A stretch of 64,000 bases of DNA from NCBI RefSeq assembly GCF_001426545.1, contig NZ_LMEZ01000001.1, positions 967 through 64,966 of the forward strand, read 5' to 3'. This DNA comes from Mycobacterium sp. Root135 (GTDB lineage: Bacteria; Actinomycetota; Actinomycetes; Mycobacteriales; Mycobacteriaceae). The notes below the pieces were generated by a model. It was not told the origin of the DNA. It did no database searches and worked only from the letters and a program-made list of their open reading frames with translations. Below are positions 54,171 through 62,454 of this stretch, piece by piece. The first letter of the stretch is position 1. Each line of letters opens with the position of its first letter. The translations under genes were made by a program, and so were the position numbers.

Positions 54171-55985
54171 TCAGCCGCCCGGCCCGGTGTGATGGTTGTC
54201 GTTGTCGGAGGTGTGCACCAATTCCGGGTCGATCACGATCGACGGCGGCAATCCCGGTATGGGGAAGGGGAATCCGAGAGTCTTCACGCGGTGGTCGGCG
54301 GTCATTCCGTCGTGCTCCAGAGCATCCCCGTGCCCGGAGACGATGTCGGCGACGCTGAACAAGGACTCCGAGCCGTCCTTGAAGTACGAGGTGTGTTCGT
54401 TGATCGGGTTGGGACTGAAGTCCGCCACCTCGGCGTGGAACCGGGTGGACCCGAAACCGTCCATGGCGGGGTCTGCCCCCAGACCGACGCCGGGGACGTG
54501 GAGGTGTTCGCGTCCAAGATTGGTGACGAAGTCGGTCGACGCCGAGCCCACGTACAGGTGCCCGTTGGGCGGGAGGTGGAAGTCGGCGGCCGATCTGGCC
54601 AAGTCCGTTCCCGGGCACCCGACCAGGACGACGTCATCGGCGCGCATGCCGTAACCCGCCGCGGCGTCCGCGACCGTCGTCGACCCGTAGGAATGCCCGA
54701 TCACCGTCGTATGCGACGGGCTTTCGTCGTGGGTGACGCCGAGTGCGTTGACGTCGGGGGCGAGGATTTGAGCACCGTTGCGCGCCATGTTCGGCTCCGC
54801 CACCGCCAGATCATCCGGTGCGTCATAGCCCATCCACTGCACGACGGCGGTCGAGTCGTCCCAGTCCGCCTTGTTCGCCTCGTTGTAGACGTTGACCCCA
54901 CTGCCGTCGGACAGCGTTCCCGCCGACACCGACGTCGTCAGGCCGGACACCATCACCGACGTGTTCGCGGCCTTGTCGGGGTCGCCGATGGCGATCGCGG
55001 CCGCTCCGTCGCCGCCGAACGCCTCGGGGTCGTACTTCATCAGCAAGATGTCGGGCGTCTTGCCGTAGGGGTTCTTGGCGTCCGCGGCGTCGGTGTCCAA
55101 CGCATCCTGGACCTTGCCGGCGTTCTCGTAGCGGTCCATCATCGGCCCGGCCATGCCGTACTTCTCGGGGTGAGCCAGGACCTCCTCCTTCGTCACCCCT
55201 CTTGACGTGGCGACTTCGGCCGGGCGATCGAGATCCCGCTGCAGGATGGCCTTGTTCGCGATGCTGCGGTCGGCCACGGGAATGCCGTTGAGATTGCCCA
55301 ACTTCTCGGGCCACGTGTTCAGCAGTCTCGTGCGCTCGTCGTCGCCGAGCGACTTCCACCACGTGTTGACCTCCTCCGCACTCCTTCCGACGGGGATCTG
55401 CGCGCCGGTGTCGTACGGCGGAGCCTGCGGCACGTCGCCGCTGCCGAACTGAGCCGGCGTGCCGTCGAGCCCCCCGACGGCGGTGCGGAGTTTCTGGCTG
55501 ACCGCCCGATCGGTGGCGTCGAAGCCCGCCAGTAGGGCCTTGACGTTCACCGTGTTCGCGGCCGCCAACTGCCGCAGCCTCATGGCGTTGGTAGGGCTGA
55601 CCTTGGCGTACTGGTCGAGTGCACTGCCCGGTCGAACCGAAACGGTCCCGTCTGGAGCGACGTGCCATCCCTGGCCGGATAGCTGGGCGACGGTCTGGAG
55701 GACCGTCGTTCGCGTCAGGATCAGCGCGGATCCGCCCTCGTTCAGCACGGTCTGCGCCGCGCTGAGCGCGTCGTGGATCTGCCGCATCTGGCGGAGGATG
55801 GGTTGGGCCTTCGCGACGGCGGCATCCGCGGCGGGGCCCTGCCAACCGGCCCTCAGCTCGGTCAGCGTGGCGCGCTGGGTGTCGATCTGCGACGCGAGGC
55901 CGGAGGCCTTCTCGCCCAACTGCGTGGCCGACTGCGTCAACCCCTCTGGCCGGGACGCCTCGACCTGGGGAATCGTCACGGTCAC
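54171..55985 (-). CDS. DUF1023 alpha/beta hydrolase with WXG100-like N-terminus
   Basis: 604 residues from GTG 55985. The first ~100 residues form an ESX/WXG-like helical hairpin (AGWQGPAADAAV at the turn). The C-terminal half is a DUF1023 alpha/beta hydrolase with GHSYGSTT as nucleophile elbow. A preceding small EspC-like gene lies 25 bases upstream. This pair is common in mycobacteria and suggests export by a type VII system; the substrate is unknown. Confidence 0.85.
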   Translation of the reverse strand: MTVTIPQVEASRPEGLTQSATQLGEKASGLASQIDTQRATLTELRAGWQGPAADAAVAKAQPILRQMRQIHDALSAAQTVLNEGGSALILTRTTVLQTVAQLSGQGWHVAPDGTVSVRPGSALDQYAKVSPTNAMRLRQLAAANTVNVKALLAGFDATDRAVSQKLRTAVGGLDGTPAQFGSGDVPQAPPYDTGAQIPVGRSAEEVNTWWKSLGDDERTRLLNTWPEKLGNLNGIPVADRSIANKAILQRDLDRPAEVATSRGVTKEEVLAHPEKYGMAGPMMDRYENAGKVQDALDTDAADAKNPYGKTPDILLMKYDPEAFGGDGAAAIAIGDPDKAANTSVMVSGLTTSVSAGTLSDGSGVNVYNEANKADWDDSTAVVQWMGYDAPDDLAVAEPNMARNGAQILAPDVNALGVTHDESPSHTTVIGHSYGSTTVADAAAGYGMRADDVVLVGCPGTDLARSAADFHLPPNGHLYVGSASTDFVTNLGREHLHVPGVGLGADPAMDGFGSTRFHAEVADFSPNPINEHTSYFKDGSESLFSVADIVSGHGDALEHDGMTADHRVKTLGFPFPIPGLPPSIVIDPELVHTSDNDNHHTGPGG

Positions 55986-56010
55986 GGCGACGGTCCCGCG
56001 GCCGCAGTCA

Positions 56011-56313
56011 CTATGCGGTCGTGCCTAGCCGACGGCCGAGGTCGCCGTCGGTGTGGTGGTATCTGTCAGCGGCCGCCGAGAGATTCCTTGCGTGGGCGGC
56101 GATCTCGTCGTGGACGGCAGTCGCGGCGGCGTCGAACATCGTGCCGGCGAGGTGGCAGGCCTGCTCGACGAGCAGACCCGACATGCCGGTGCCTGCGTTC
56201 GCCATCGACGGCCCCGCGGCCATACCCGACACGTAGGCTCCGACGTCGCTCTGCGCCGCTGCAGCGGTCCGAAGCCGGGCCGGGTCGACTCGCAAGACTC
56301 CTTCCACGTACAC
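56011..56313 (-). CDS. EspC-like/DUF2580 type VII secretion target
   Basis: 100 residues from GTG 56313; TTG 56295, close behind GGAAGGAG, is an alternative start and matches relatives that begin near LRVDPARL. The sequence has LRTAAAAQSDVGAYVSG and a second helix ending AADRYHHTDGDLGRRL, with the Tyr-x3-Asp signal (YHHTD) used for ESX export. Partner of the downstream DUF1023 protein. Confidence 0.82.
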   Translation of the reverse strand: MYVEGVLRVDPARLRTAAAAQSDVGAYVSGMAAGPSMANAGTGMSGLLVEQACHLAGTMFDAAATAVHDEIAAHARNLSAAADRYHHTDGDLGRRLGTTA

Positions 56314-56380
56314 GATCCTAAGTCCGCCGGCAACGGTGTCCGTGCACCAAAATTCTCTGACCGGCGTGGTTCGGGATCAG

Positions 56381-57508
56381 TCAGCGAACGCGGGCGATGA
56401 CGTCGAGTTCGACACCGCGCGCCTTCGCCATGTGGACGGGATGTCGCGCGGACCCGTGGTGCAGGTCGACCGGCCCGTGTGGCGAGTCCCATCCCCACTT
56501 GCCGAAGGCACGTCGCGCGTCCTCGACCGTCGGTACCGACGTGCCGGCGATCCCCGCGAGCAGGTGGACCCCCGAGTAGGTCGTCTCGGCCATGGTGCCA
56601 GGGGGTGGGGCGGCCGACTCGTCGGCCGGGCCGATCCCGTTCACCAGATCGAACGCGCGACCGAAGCCGGCGGTGAATTCGACGGCCGACGCCGAGTCCA
56701 GCCCGGCAAACCACCCCGCGGATACGAACAGGTTCGCGGTTGCATCGGCGCCGCTGGCGAGGATCACGGTCTCGTCGGTGAACGGGCTGAAGCGGGTGAC
56801 CGTCGCATCCAGTCCCTTGTCTCCGAAGGCCCGGTTGAAGCGCACCGCGTCCGATCCCACCAACAGTGAGATCACTCCGTGCGCGCCGCTGCGCTCGATC
56901 TCGTTCAGCACGCGATCCCAGCACGCCGGGTCGTGGGTGTCCAGCGGCAGGAACCTCTCGCCGAGTATCTCGATACCGGTGTCGCGCAACCCAACTCGCG
57001 TGGCGGCCGCCGTTCCGCGGGGCCACACGTAATCGTTGCCGACGATGAACCACCGACTCAGCCGCTCCTCGGTGCGCAACCAGTGCAACGAGGCCACGAT
57101 CTGATCGCCGGGGACCTCCCCGCTGCACAGCACGCCGTCGCTGCGCTCGCCGCCCTCGTAGGCCGCGGCGTAGACGTAGGGCACGTGGCCGCCGACGACC
57201 TTGGCAATGGCCTGGCGCGCGTTCGACAGGTGCCACCCCGTGACGGCGTCGATCGAGCCGGACTCCAGGAGTGCCCCGATCGTGGCGGCCACCGCCGCCG
57301 GGTCGCCGCTGCCGTCGACGTGCACGAATTCCACGGTGCGACCGGCGACACCGCCCGCGGCGTCGATCTCGGCGGCCGCCAACTCCGCGGCGGCGTGACA
57401 CTCCAGACCGAAGATCCCCGCCGGACCCCGCCGGGGCAACACCAGCGCGACACGAAAGTCCTTGGGGCACGAGGCTCGAGGTTCGAGAACCGGGGCGCCA
57501 TCTGGCAT
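56381..57508 (-). CDS. AmiC-like periplasmic-binding-fold sensor without signal peptide
   Basis: 375 residues from ATG 57508; the longer frame is open only by chance. Type I binding-protein fold of the branched-chain/amide group (Peripla_BP_5): FRVALVLPRRGPAGIFGLECHAAAELAAAEI in parts, WFIVGNDYVWPRG, and SGAHGVISLLVG. No signal or lipobox precedes it, so it stays in the cytosol like AmiC, the amide sensor of amidase operons. It is divergent from a MarR gene and next to fmdB-formamidase. I infer it senses short amides or urea. Confidence 0.78.
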   Translation of the reverse strand: MPDGAPVLEPRASCPKDFRVALVLPRRGPAGIFGLECHAAAELAAAEIDAAGGVAGRTVEFVHVDGSGDPAAVAATIGALLESGSIDAVTGWHLSNARQAIAKVVGGHVPYVYAAAYEGGERSDGVLCSGEVPGDQIVASLHWLRTEERLSRWFIVGNDYVWPRGTAAATRVGLRDTGIEILGERFLPLDTHDPACWDRVLNEIERSGAHGVISLLVGSDAVRFNRAFGDKGLDATVTRFSPFTDETVILASGADATANLFVSAGWFAGLDSASAVEFTAGFGRAFDLVNGIGPADESAAPPPGTMAETTYSGVHLLAGIAGTSVPTVEDARRAFGKWGWDSPHGPVDLHHGSARHPVHMAKARGVELDVIARVR

Positions 57509-57562
57509 GCTGGCTCGGGATGCGGTCTGACCGCGGGTGGAGTCGTTTGCAGAAGGCAGGAC

Positions 57563-57928
57563 ATGGAAGCTGTCGCGGATACTCTCGAACTGCTCAGGCG
57601 GGCGGCCGTCGTGGCCGCACGTCTCGAAACCGCGCTGTCGAGTACCGATCTCACGGTGGATCGCTGGCGCGCGCTGGCCCACATCGAATCCAATCCGGGC
57701 TGCTCGATGTCCGACGTGATCGACGCGTTGGTCGTCCCGTCGACCTCGGCGACCCGCATCGTCGATTCTCTCGTCGACATTGGCGCCGTCTTCCGGACGC
57801 TGTCCCCGCACGATCGTCGCAGGACGACGTTGCGACTGTCCTCCCATGGCCAAGGGCTCCTCCGAGACGTCGAACCGACGATCGCGCAGATCTGTTCGTC
57901 TCACCTGACGGAGACCTCTCTACCGTAG
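57563..57928 (+). CDS. MarR-like winged-helix regulator
   Basis: 121 residues from ATG 57563; upstream frame extension lacks support. The wHTH is WRALAHIESNPGCSMSDVIDALVVPSTSATRIVDSLVDIGAVFR in parts and the wing DRRRTTLRL. It is short for a MarR. Divergent from the AmiC-like sensor and upstream of fmdB; it may control formamidase with the sensor. Confidence 0.82.
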   Translation: MEAVADTLELLRRAAVVAARLETALSSTDLTVDRWRALAHIESNPGCSMSDVIDALVVPSTSATRIVDSLVDIGAVFRTLSPHDRRRTTLRLSSHGQGLLRDVEPTIAQICSSHLTETSLP

Positions 57929-57965
57929 AGCTCCCTGCGAACGGGCGCAGATCTTGCGCTTGCGC

Positions 57966-57993
57966 TTGACGTTCCCCGGTGGGGGTGTAGGTT
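57966..57993 (+). promoter_or_regulatory. Probable promoter of fmdB-fmdA
   Basis: TTGACG (-35, 57966-57971), 16-base spacer, TAGGTT (-10, 57988-57993). Start of transcription would fall near 58000, at the left edge of the palindrome at 58001-58022. Confidence 0.5.
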
Positions 57994-58000
57994 CAGCCAT

Positions 58001-58022
58001 ATTGATCCCATTTGGGATCAAT
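58001..58022. promoter_or_regulatory. Perfect 22-bp palindrome upstream of fmdB
   Basis: Arms ATTGATCCCA and TGGGATCAAT with a 2-base centre. It covers the predicted transcription start and ends 25 bases before the fmdB start, an arrangement suited to repression. Confidence 0.75.
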
Positions 58023-58047
58023 GCCGTCGGTCAGCGGGAGGCGCGCC

Positions 58048-58332
58048 ATGGCTGGTTACCAATATCGTTGTCTTACAGATGGATTCGTAGAGGTGTCGTT
58101 TCCGATTGGCACCGCTCCCACCAGTGTGGAGTGCGATTCGTGTCGCGGTCCGGCCCGGCGGGTGTTCTCGTCACCGGCGCTGACGAGCCGAGATGCCCCC
58201 GGGGTGAAGGCACTCGACATGCACGAAAGGTCGCAATCCTCGCCAGGGGTGGTCACCAGGCCGACCAACGACCAGACGTACCGATCCACCCGCGGCACCG
58301 CCTCGCCGACGTCGCGTCTGCCGCGCCCCTAG
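58048..58332 (+). CDS. fmdB: FmdB-family zinc-ribbon protein
   Basis: 94 residues from ATG 58048 (GGGAGG six bases upstream). It starts MAGYQYRCLTDG and has CDSCRG, typical of the FmdB regulatory ribbon, though the usual first CxxC reduces to one Cys. A basic tail follows. FmdB proteins are encoded next to amidases and may regulate or assist them. It precedes formamidase by 49 bases. Confidence 0.85.
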   Translation: MAGYQYRCLTDGFVEVSFPIGTAPTSVECDSCRGPARRVFSSPALTSRDAPGVKALDMHERSQSSPGVVTRPTNDQTYRSTRGTASPTSRLPRP

Positions 58333-58381
58333 CTACGCGCAAGAGTTCCGCCCGTCCATCAGGTTGATTGAGGAGACCGCC

Positions 58382-59626
58382 GTGCCCGACGTCATATTTC
58401 CCGTCGATCAAAGCAAGCCGTTCCGCGAGCAGGAGCTTGTCGGCCACAACCGTTGGCACCCAGACATTCCCGCCGTCGCCACCGTCAAGCCGGGTGACAC
58501 GTTCCGTGTCGAATCGAAGGAGTGGTTCGACGGAACCATCGTCAACTCCGACGACGCGAACGACATCCGCGACTGCGACTTGTCGATGGTGCACCAACTC
58601 TCCGGGCCCTTCGCCATCGAAGGCGCCCAGCCGGGCGACCTTCTGGTCGTCGACATCCTGGACGTCGGCCCCGTTCCGCAGGAGAGCGGTCCGGTCGCCG
58701 GGCAGGGCTGGGGCTACACGGGACTCTTCGCGAAGAGCAACGGTGGTGGCTTTCTCACCGACTGGTTCCCGGAGGCCTACAAGGCCGTGTGGGACTTCGC
58801 CGGGCAAAAGGCGACCAGCCGGCACATTCCCGGTGTCGAATTCACCGGGCTCATCCATCCGGGGTTGATGGGAACCGCGCCGAGCGCGGACCTGCTCGCC
58901 AACTGGAACGCCCGAGAAGGCGCGCTGATCGCGACGGACCCCGAACGTGTTCCGCCACTGGCGTTGCCGCCGCTGCCGTCCAACGCGGTTCTCGGCAGTC
59001 TGACCGGCGCGGACTACGAGCGCGTCGCCGCCGAGGCGGCCAGAACCGCGCCCCCGCGGGAGAACGGCGGCAACCAGGACATCAAGAACCTCTCCAAGGG
59101 CAGCCGGATCTTCTACCCGGTGTTCGTCGACGGGGCCAACCTGTCGCTGGGCGACCTGCACTTCTCCCAGGGCGACGGCGAGATCACCTTCTGTGGCGCC
59201 ATCGAAATGGGTGGATTCATCGACCTTCGAGTGGAGGTCATCAAGGGCGGGATGGAGACCTACGGCGTCACCACGAACCCAATCTTCATGCCGGGCAACG
59301 TCGAGCCGCGATACTCCGAATTCCTCACCTTCGTCGGCTTCTCCGTCGACCGCAACGGCACGCAGCACTTCCTGGACAGCACGCTGGCCTACCAAAACGC
59401 TTGTCTGAACGCGATCGAGTACCTCTCGAAGTTCGGCTGGACACGCGAGCAGGTGTACCTGATGCTTGGCGCCGCTCCGGTCGAAGGTCGCTTGTCAGGC
59501 GTCGTGGACGTCCCGAACTCCTGTGCCACGCTTTACATTCCGACGGCGATCTTCGACATCGACGTGCGGCCGTCGGCGCAGGGTCCGCAACGCGTCGACC
59601 GCGGACAGTGCGCGGTCAGCACCTAG
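58382..59626 (+). CDS. fmdA: Formamidase (acetamidase/formamidase family)
   Basis: 414 residues from GTG 58382, with GAGGAG upstream; TTG 58364 is unlikely. Family signature: HNRWHPDIPAVATVKPGD, the DDANDIRDCDLSMVHQLSGPFAIEGAQPGDLLVVDI stretch in parts, then HPGLMGTAPS and FSQGDGEITFCGAIEM. It hydrolyses formamide to formate and ammonia. The full operon is fmdB-fmdA-MetX-like hydrolase; AmiC-like sensor, MarR and PucR flank it, fitting control by nitrogen or substrate. Confidence 0.93.
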   Translation: MPDVIFPVDQSKPFREQELVGHNRWHPDIPAVATVKPGDTFRVESKEWFDGTIVNSDDANDIRDCDLSMVHQLSGPFAIEGAQPGDLLVVDILDVGPVPQESGPVAGQGWGYTGLFAKSNGGGFLTDWFPEAYKAVWDFAGQKATSRHIPGVEFTGLIHPGLMGTAPSADLLANWNAREGALIATDPERVPPLALPPLPSNAVLGSLTGADYERVAAEAARTAPPRENGGNQDIKNLSKGSRIFYPVFVDGANLSLGDLHFSQGDGEITFCGAIEMGGFIDLRVEVIKGGMETYGVTTNPIFMPGNVEPRYSEFLTFVGFSVDRNGTQHFLDSTLAYQNACLNAIEYLSKFGWTREQVYLMLGAAPVEGRLSGVVDVPNSCATLYIPTAIFDIDVRPSAQGPQRVDRGQCAVST

Positions 59627-59644
59627 AGCCAAAGGGGATCCGTC

Positions 59645-60694
59645 ATGCCTGCTCCCACCGATGCCGAGCACTTCGAACTCGGCGACTTCACGCTCCAAAG
59701 CGGCGCCACGCTGCGAGGGGCGACGCTCGCCTACAAGACCTACGGCACGCTCAACGCCGACAAGACCAACGTCATCGTCTACCCGACGTGGTACTCGGGG
59801 TGGCACACCGACAACGAATGGTTGATCGGCACCGACAAGGCGCTCAACCCCGACGAGTGGTTCATCGTCGTGCCCAACATGCTCGGCAACGGACTCTCCT
59901 CGTCGCCGTCCAACACCCCGTCGCCCTACGACCGGGCCCGCTTTCCCGCCGTCACGTTCTACGACCAGGTGGAGGCGCAACACCAACTGGTCACCGAGAA
60001 GTTCGGAGTGTCGACGATCGCGCTGGTGACCGGATGGTCGATGGGAGCAGGCCAGACCTACCAGTGGGCCGTGAGCCACCCGGAGATGGTGCAACGCGCC
60101 GCACCGTTCTGCGGGTCGAGCAAGACCTCACCGCACAACAAGGTCTTCCTCGAGTCGTTGATCGCCGCGCTCACCGCCGACGCGGTGTGGGCCGACGGCG
60201 ACTACTCCCCGGATGCGCTGCCGGTCAAGGGTTTACGTGCGTTCGCCCGGGTGTACTCGGGCTGGGGCTTCTCACAGGCGTTCTACTGGGAGGAGGCGTG
60301 GCGCGAGATGGGGTTCACCTCGTTCGACGACTTCCTCTACGGGTTCTGGGAGAACTTCTTCCGCGACGGGCGCGACCCCAACAACCTGATCACCATGCTC
60401 CGTACCTGGCACAGCGGAAACGTGGGCAACACACCGGGATTCGGTGGTGACGTCGAGAAGGCACTTGCCTCGATCCGATGCCCGCTCCTGGCAATGCCCG
60501 CCGAGAAGGATCTCTACTTTCCTCCCGAAGACGAGCACTGGGCGACGCAGTTCATCGCCGACGGTGAGGTACGCGTGATTCCCGGCATCTGGGGTCACTT
60601 CGCCGGGGGAGGGCCCAACCCCGTTGACACCGCATTCATCGACGCCGGCATCCGGGACCTGCTGGCCAGGCCGGGCTACTCACCGCAGAACTGA
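59645..60694 (+). CDS. MetX-like alpha/beta hydrolase
   Basis: 349 residues. GWSMGAGQ nucleophile elbow (about residue 136), RFPAVTFYDQVEAQHQLV as in homoserine O-acetyltransferases, acid in PAEKDLYFPPED and His in GIWGHFAGG. ATG 59645 follows AAGGGGATC. It is 18 bases after formamidase and probably cotranscribed. It could act on a side product of amide use; the exact reaction is unknown. True MetX is less likely in this context. Confidence 0.82.
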   Translation: MPAPTDAEHFELGDFTLQSGATLRGATLAYKTYGTLNADKTNVIVYPTWYSGWHTDNEWLIGTDKALNPDEWFIVVPNMLGNGLSSSPSNTPSPYDRARFPAVTFYDQVEAQHQLVTEKFGVSTIALVTGWSMGAGQTYQWAVSHPEMVQRAAPFCGSSKTSPHNKVFLESLIAALTADAVWADGDYSPDALPVKGLRAFARVYSGWGFSQAFYWEEAWREMGFTSFDDFLYGFWENFFRDGRDPNNLITMLRTWHSGNVGNTPGFGGDVEKALASIRCPLLAMPAEKDLYFPPEDEHWATQFIADGEVRVIPGIWGHFAGGGPNPVDTAFIDAGIRDLLARPGYSPQN

Positions 60695-60797
60695 TCAACC
60701 GGCGGGGGTGACACCGTCGTGCGCCTTGAGTTCCGGCGCTGCGAACTATTGACTGACCATCGGGTGGTTCGAGTTCGGTACCGGATGGGAGGCGCGC

Positions 60798-62321
60798 GTG
60801 ATCACGCTGGACAGACTGGTCAACGTGCTGGGCGGCTACGGCGTCCAGCTTCGCGTCTGTCCGATGCCGCGCTCCGCCGAATTGGGCAGCGTGGTGCTGC
60901 ACGAGGTCGCCGGCGGGGGACCGGTGACGGGCGACGTGCTGTTGGCCGTCGGTGCGCGCTCGGTCGACGAGGCGGTGCGATGGGCGGTCTCGGCGCGCGC
61001 GACGGCGGTACTCGTCCGAGACGACGACGACACTGCATCCACGGTGGAGGCGGCGGGAGTCGCGGTGTTGGTCGTCGAGCCCGCGGTGCGATGGAGCGAG
61101 CTCGCGGCGGTGGTCTACGGACTGGTGCTGGAAGGCCGCGAGACCGAATCCGGCCGCGGCCCAACCGATCTGTTCGCCCTGGCCGACAGCCTCGCCGAAT
61201 CGACGGGCGGCGCGGTCACCATCGAGGATGCGTTGGCGCGGGTACTCGCCTACTCCAGCAGGCAGGGCGGCGCCGACCCTGCGCGCGTGGCGACGATCAT
61301 GGGTCGGCAGGCGTCGGACCGGTTGCGCGACTTCTTCTCGGCGCGAGGCGTTTTCGCACACCTGGCCGTCTCCGACGAACCCCTGTTCGTCAGTCCTGAC
61401 GACGACCACGGCTTGTCCGGCCGCATGGTCGTCGCGGTGCGGTCCGGGCGAGAGCTGATGGGGTCGGTGTGGGTCTCCTGCCGCGAACCATTGGTCGACC
61501 CCGAACGCACCGCGCTGGCCGACGGCGCCCGCACCGTGGCTTTGCACCTGCTGAGGTCACGCGCCAGCGCCGACCTGGAGCGTCAGGTGGAGTCCGACCT
61601 GGTGATCCGATTGTTGGACGGCAGCGCCGACGCCGCCGCATCGGCCAGCAGGCTCGGGCTTCCCCAGGGGCCGATGCGGGTGATCGCCGTACAGGCCTCG
61701 ATCGACGCGGAACGGGATGCGGCTCTGCTCTTGGCATTCGAACGCGCCACCGCCGGGTTCGGATGGTCGCGCCCAGGACGGAGCGCGCTGGCAGGCAACA
61801 CCGTTTACACCCTGTTGCCCGGCGAGCCGGCAACCGCGGCGCGCACGTGGGTCGCGGCCCTGCGTGCGGCTCTGCCCGACCGGACGACGGTGACTGCCGG
61901 CATCAGCAAGTCGGGAACCGCCACCGACCTACCGGCGGCCCGCCAAGAGGCCGACGAATGCCTGGCCCTCCACGAAAGCAAGCCCGCCGATTCCGAGCCC
62001 CCGGCCTACGACGAATCCTGGGACGAGATATTGCTGCAACGGCTCCGCGCCGCGGCACGGTCCGGCCGAACCCCCGACCGAGGGCCGATCGCCGAGCTGC
62101 GACGCCACGACCAGGCCCATGCAACGGAGTACGCGACGACGCTGAGGGCGTGGCTCGAGGCGCTCGGGGATCCCGCGGCGGCGGGTCTTCGGCTGGGCAT
62201 CCACGAGAACACCGTGCGATACCGCCTGCGCAAGATGGGTGACGTCACCGACCTGCCCCTGACCGACGCCCGCAAGCGGCTGGCCATGATGGTCGAACTC
62301 GCCGCCGTCGACGCTGACTGA
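60798..62321 (+). CDS. PucR/CdaR family regulator
   Basis: 507 residues from GTG 60798 (GGGAGG five bases upstream). PucR N-terminal domain (about 1-120, VLLAVGARSVDEAVRWAVSARATAVLVRDD in parts), a middle GGDEF-like CdaR domain, and a C-terminal HTH_30 (LGIHENTVRYRLRKMGDVTDLPL in parts). These control purine, amino-acid or nitrogen use genes. It lies between the formamidase operon and the DadA-like oxidase. Confidence 0.9.
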   Translation: MITLDRLVNVLGGYGVQLRVCPMPRSAELGSVVLHEVAGGGPVTGDVLLAVGARSVDEAVRWAVSARATAVLVRDDDDTASTVEAAGVAVLVVEPAVRWSELAAVVYGLVLEGRETESGRGPTDLFALADSLAESTGGAVTIEDALARVLAYSSRQGGADPARVATIMGRQASDRLRDFFSARGVFAHLAVSDEPLFVSPDDDHGLSGRMVVAVRSGRELMGSVWVSCREPLVDPERTALADGARTVALHLLRSRASADLERQVESDLVIRLLDGSADAAASASRLGLPQGPMRVIAVQASIDAERDAALLLAFERATAGFGWSRPGRSALAGNTVYTLLPGEPATAARTWVAALRAALPDRTTVTAGISKSGTATDLPAARQEADECLALHESKPADSEPPAYDESWDEILLQRLRAAARSGRTPDRGPIAELRRHDQAHATEYATTLRAWLEALGDPAAAGLRLGIHENTVRYRLRKMGDVTDLPLTDARKRLAMMVELAAVDAD

Positions 62322-62334
62322 CAGTAAGGGGCAC

Positions 62335-62359
62335 CCCGTTGTCGAGCCTCGACAACGGG
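62335..62359. promoter_or_regulatory. 12+1+12 inverted repeat between pucR and the DadA-like gene
   Basis: CCCGTTGTCGAG-C-CTCGACAACGGG, perfect arms, 14 bases after the pucR stop. No U-tract follows. Operator for PucR or hairpin terminator are both open. Confidence 0.6.
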
Positions 62360-62454
62360 ACCGCCCGTCATTGTCCGTCTGCCCCAAGTAATGGCACGCC
62401 GCCCGCCGCACCATGGAGTCACAGACACACGACTTCGACGACGGAGGCAGCGAC

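Noticed and set aside
56879..57562. Extension of the MarR gene to 56879
   Set aside because: It runs antisense through the AmiC-like gene; only ATG 57563 gives a winged-helix start.
58522..60450. 642-codon plus-strand frame across formamidase and the MetX-like gene
   Set aside because: Arg-rich shadow; both overlapping genes on the same strand have clear motifs and ribosome sites.
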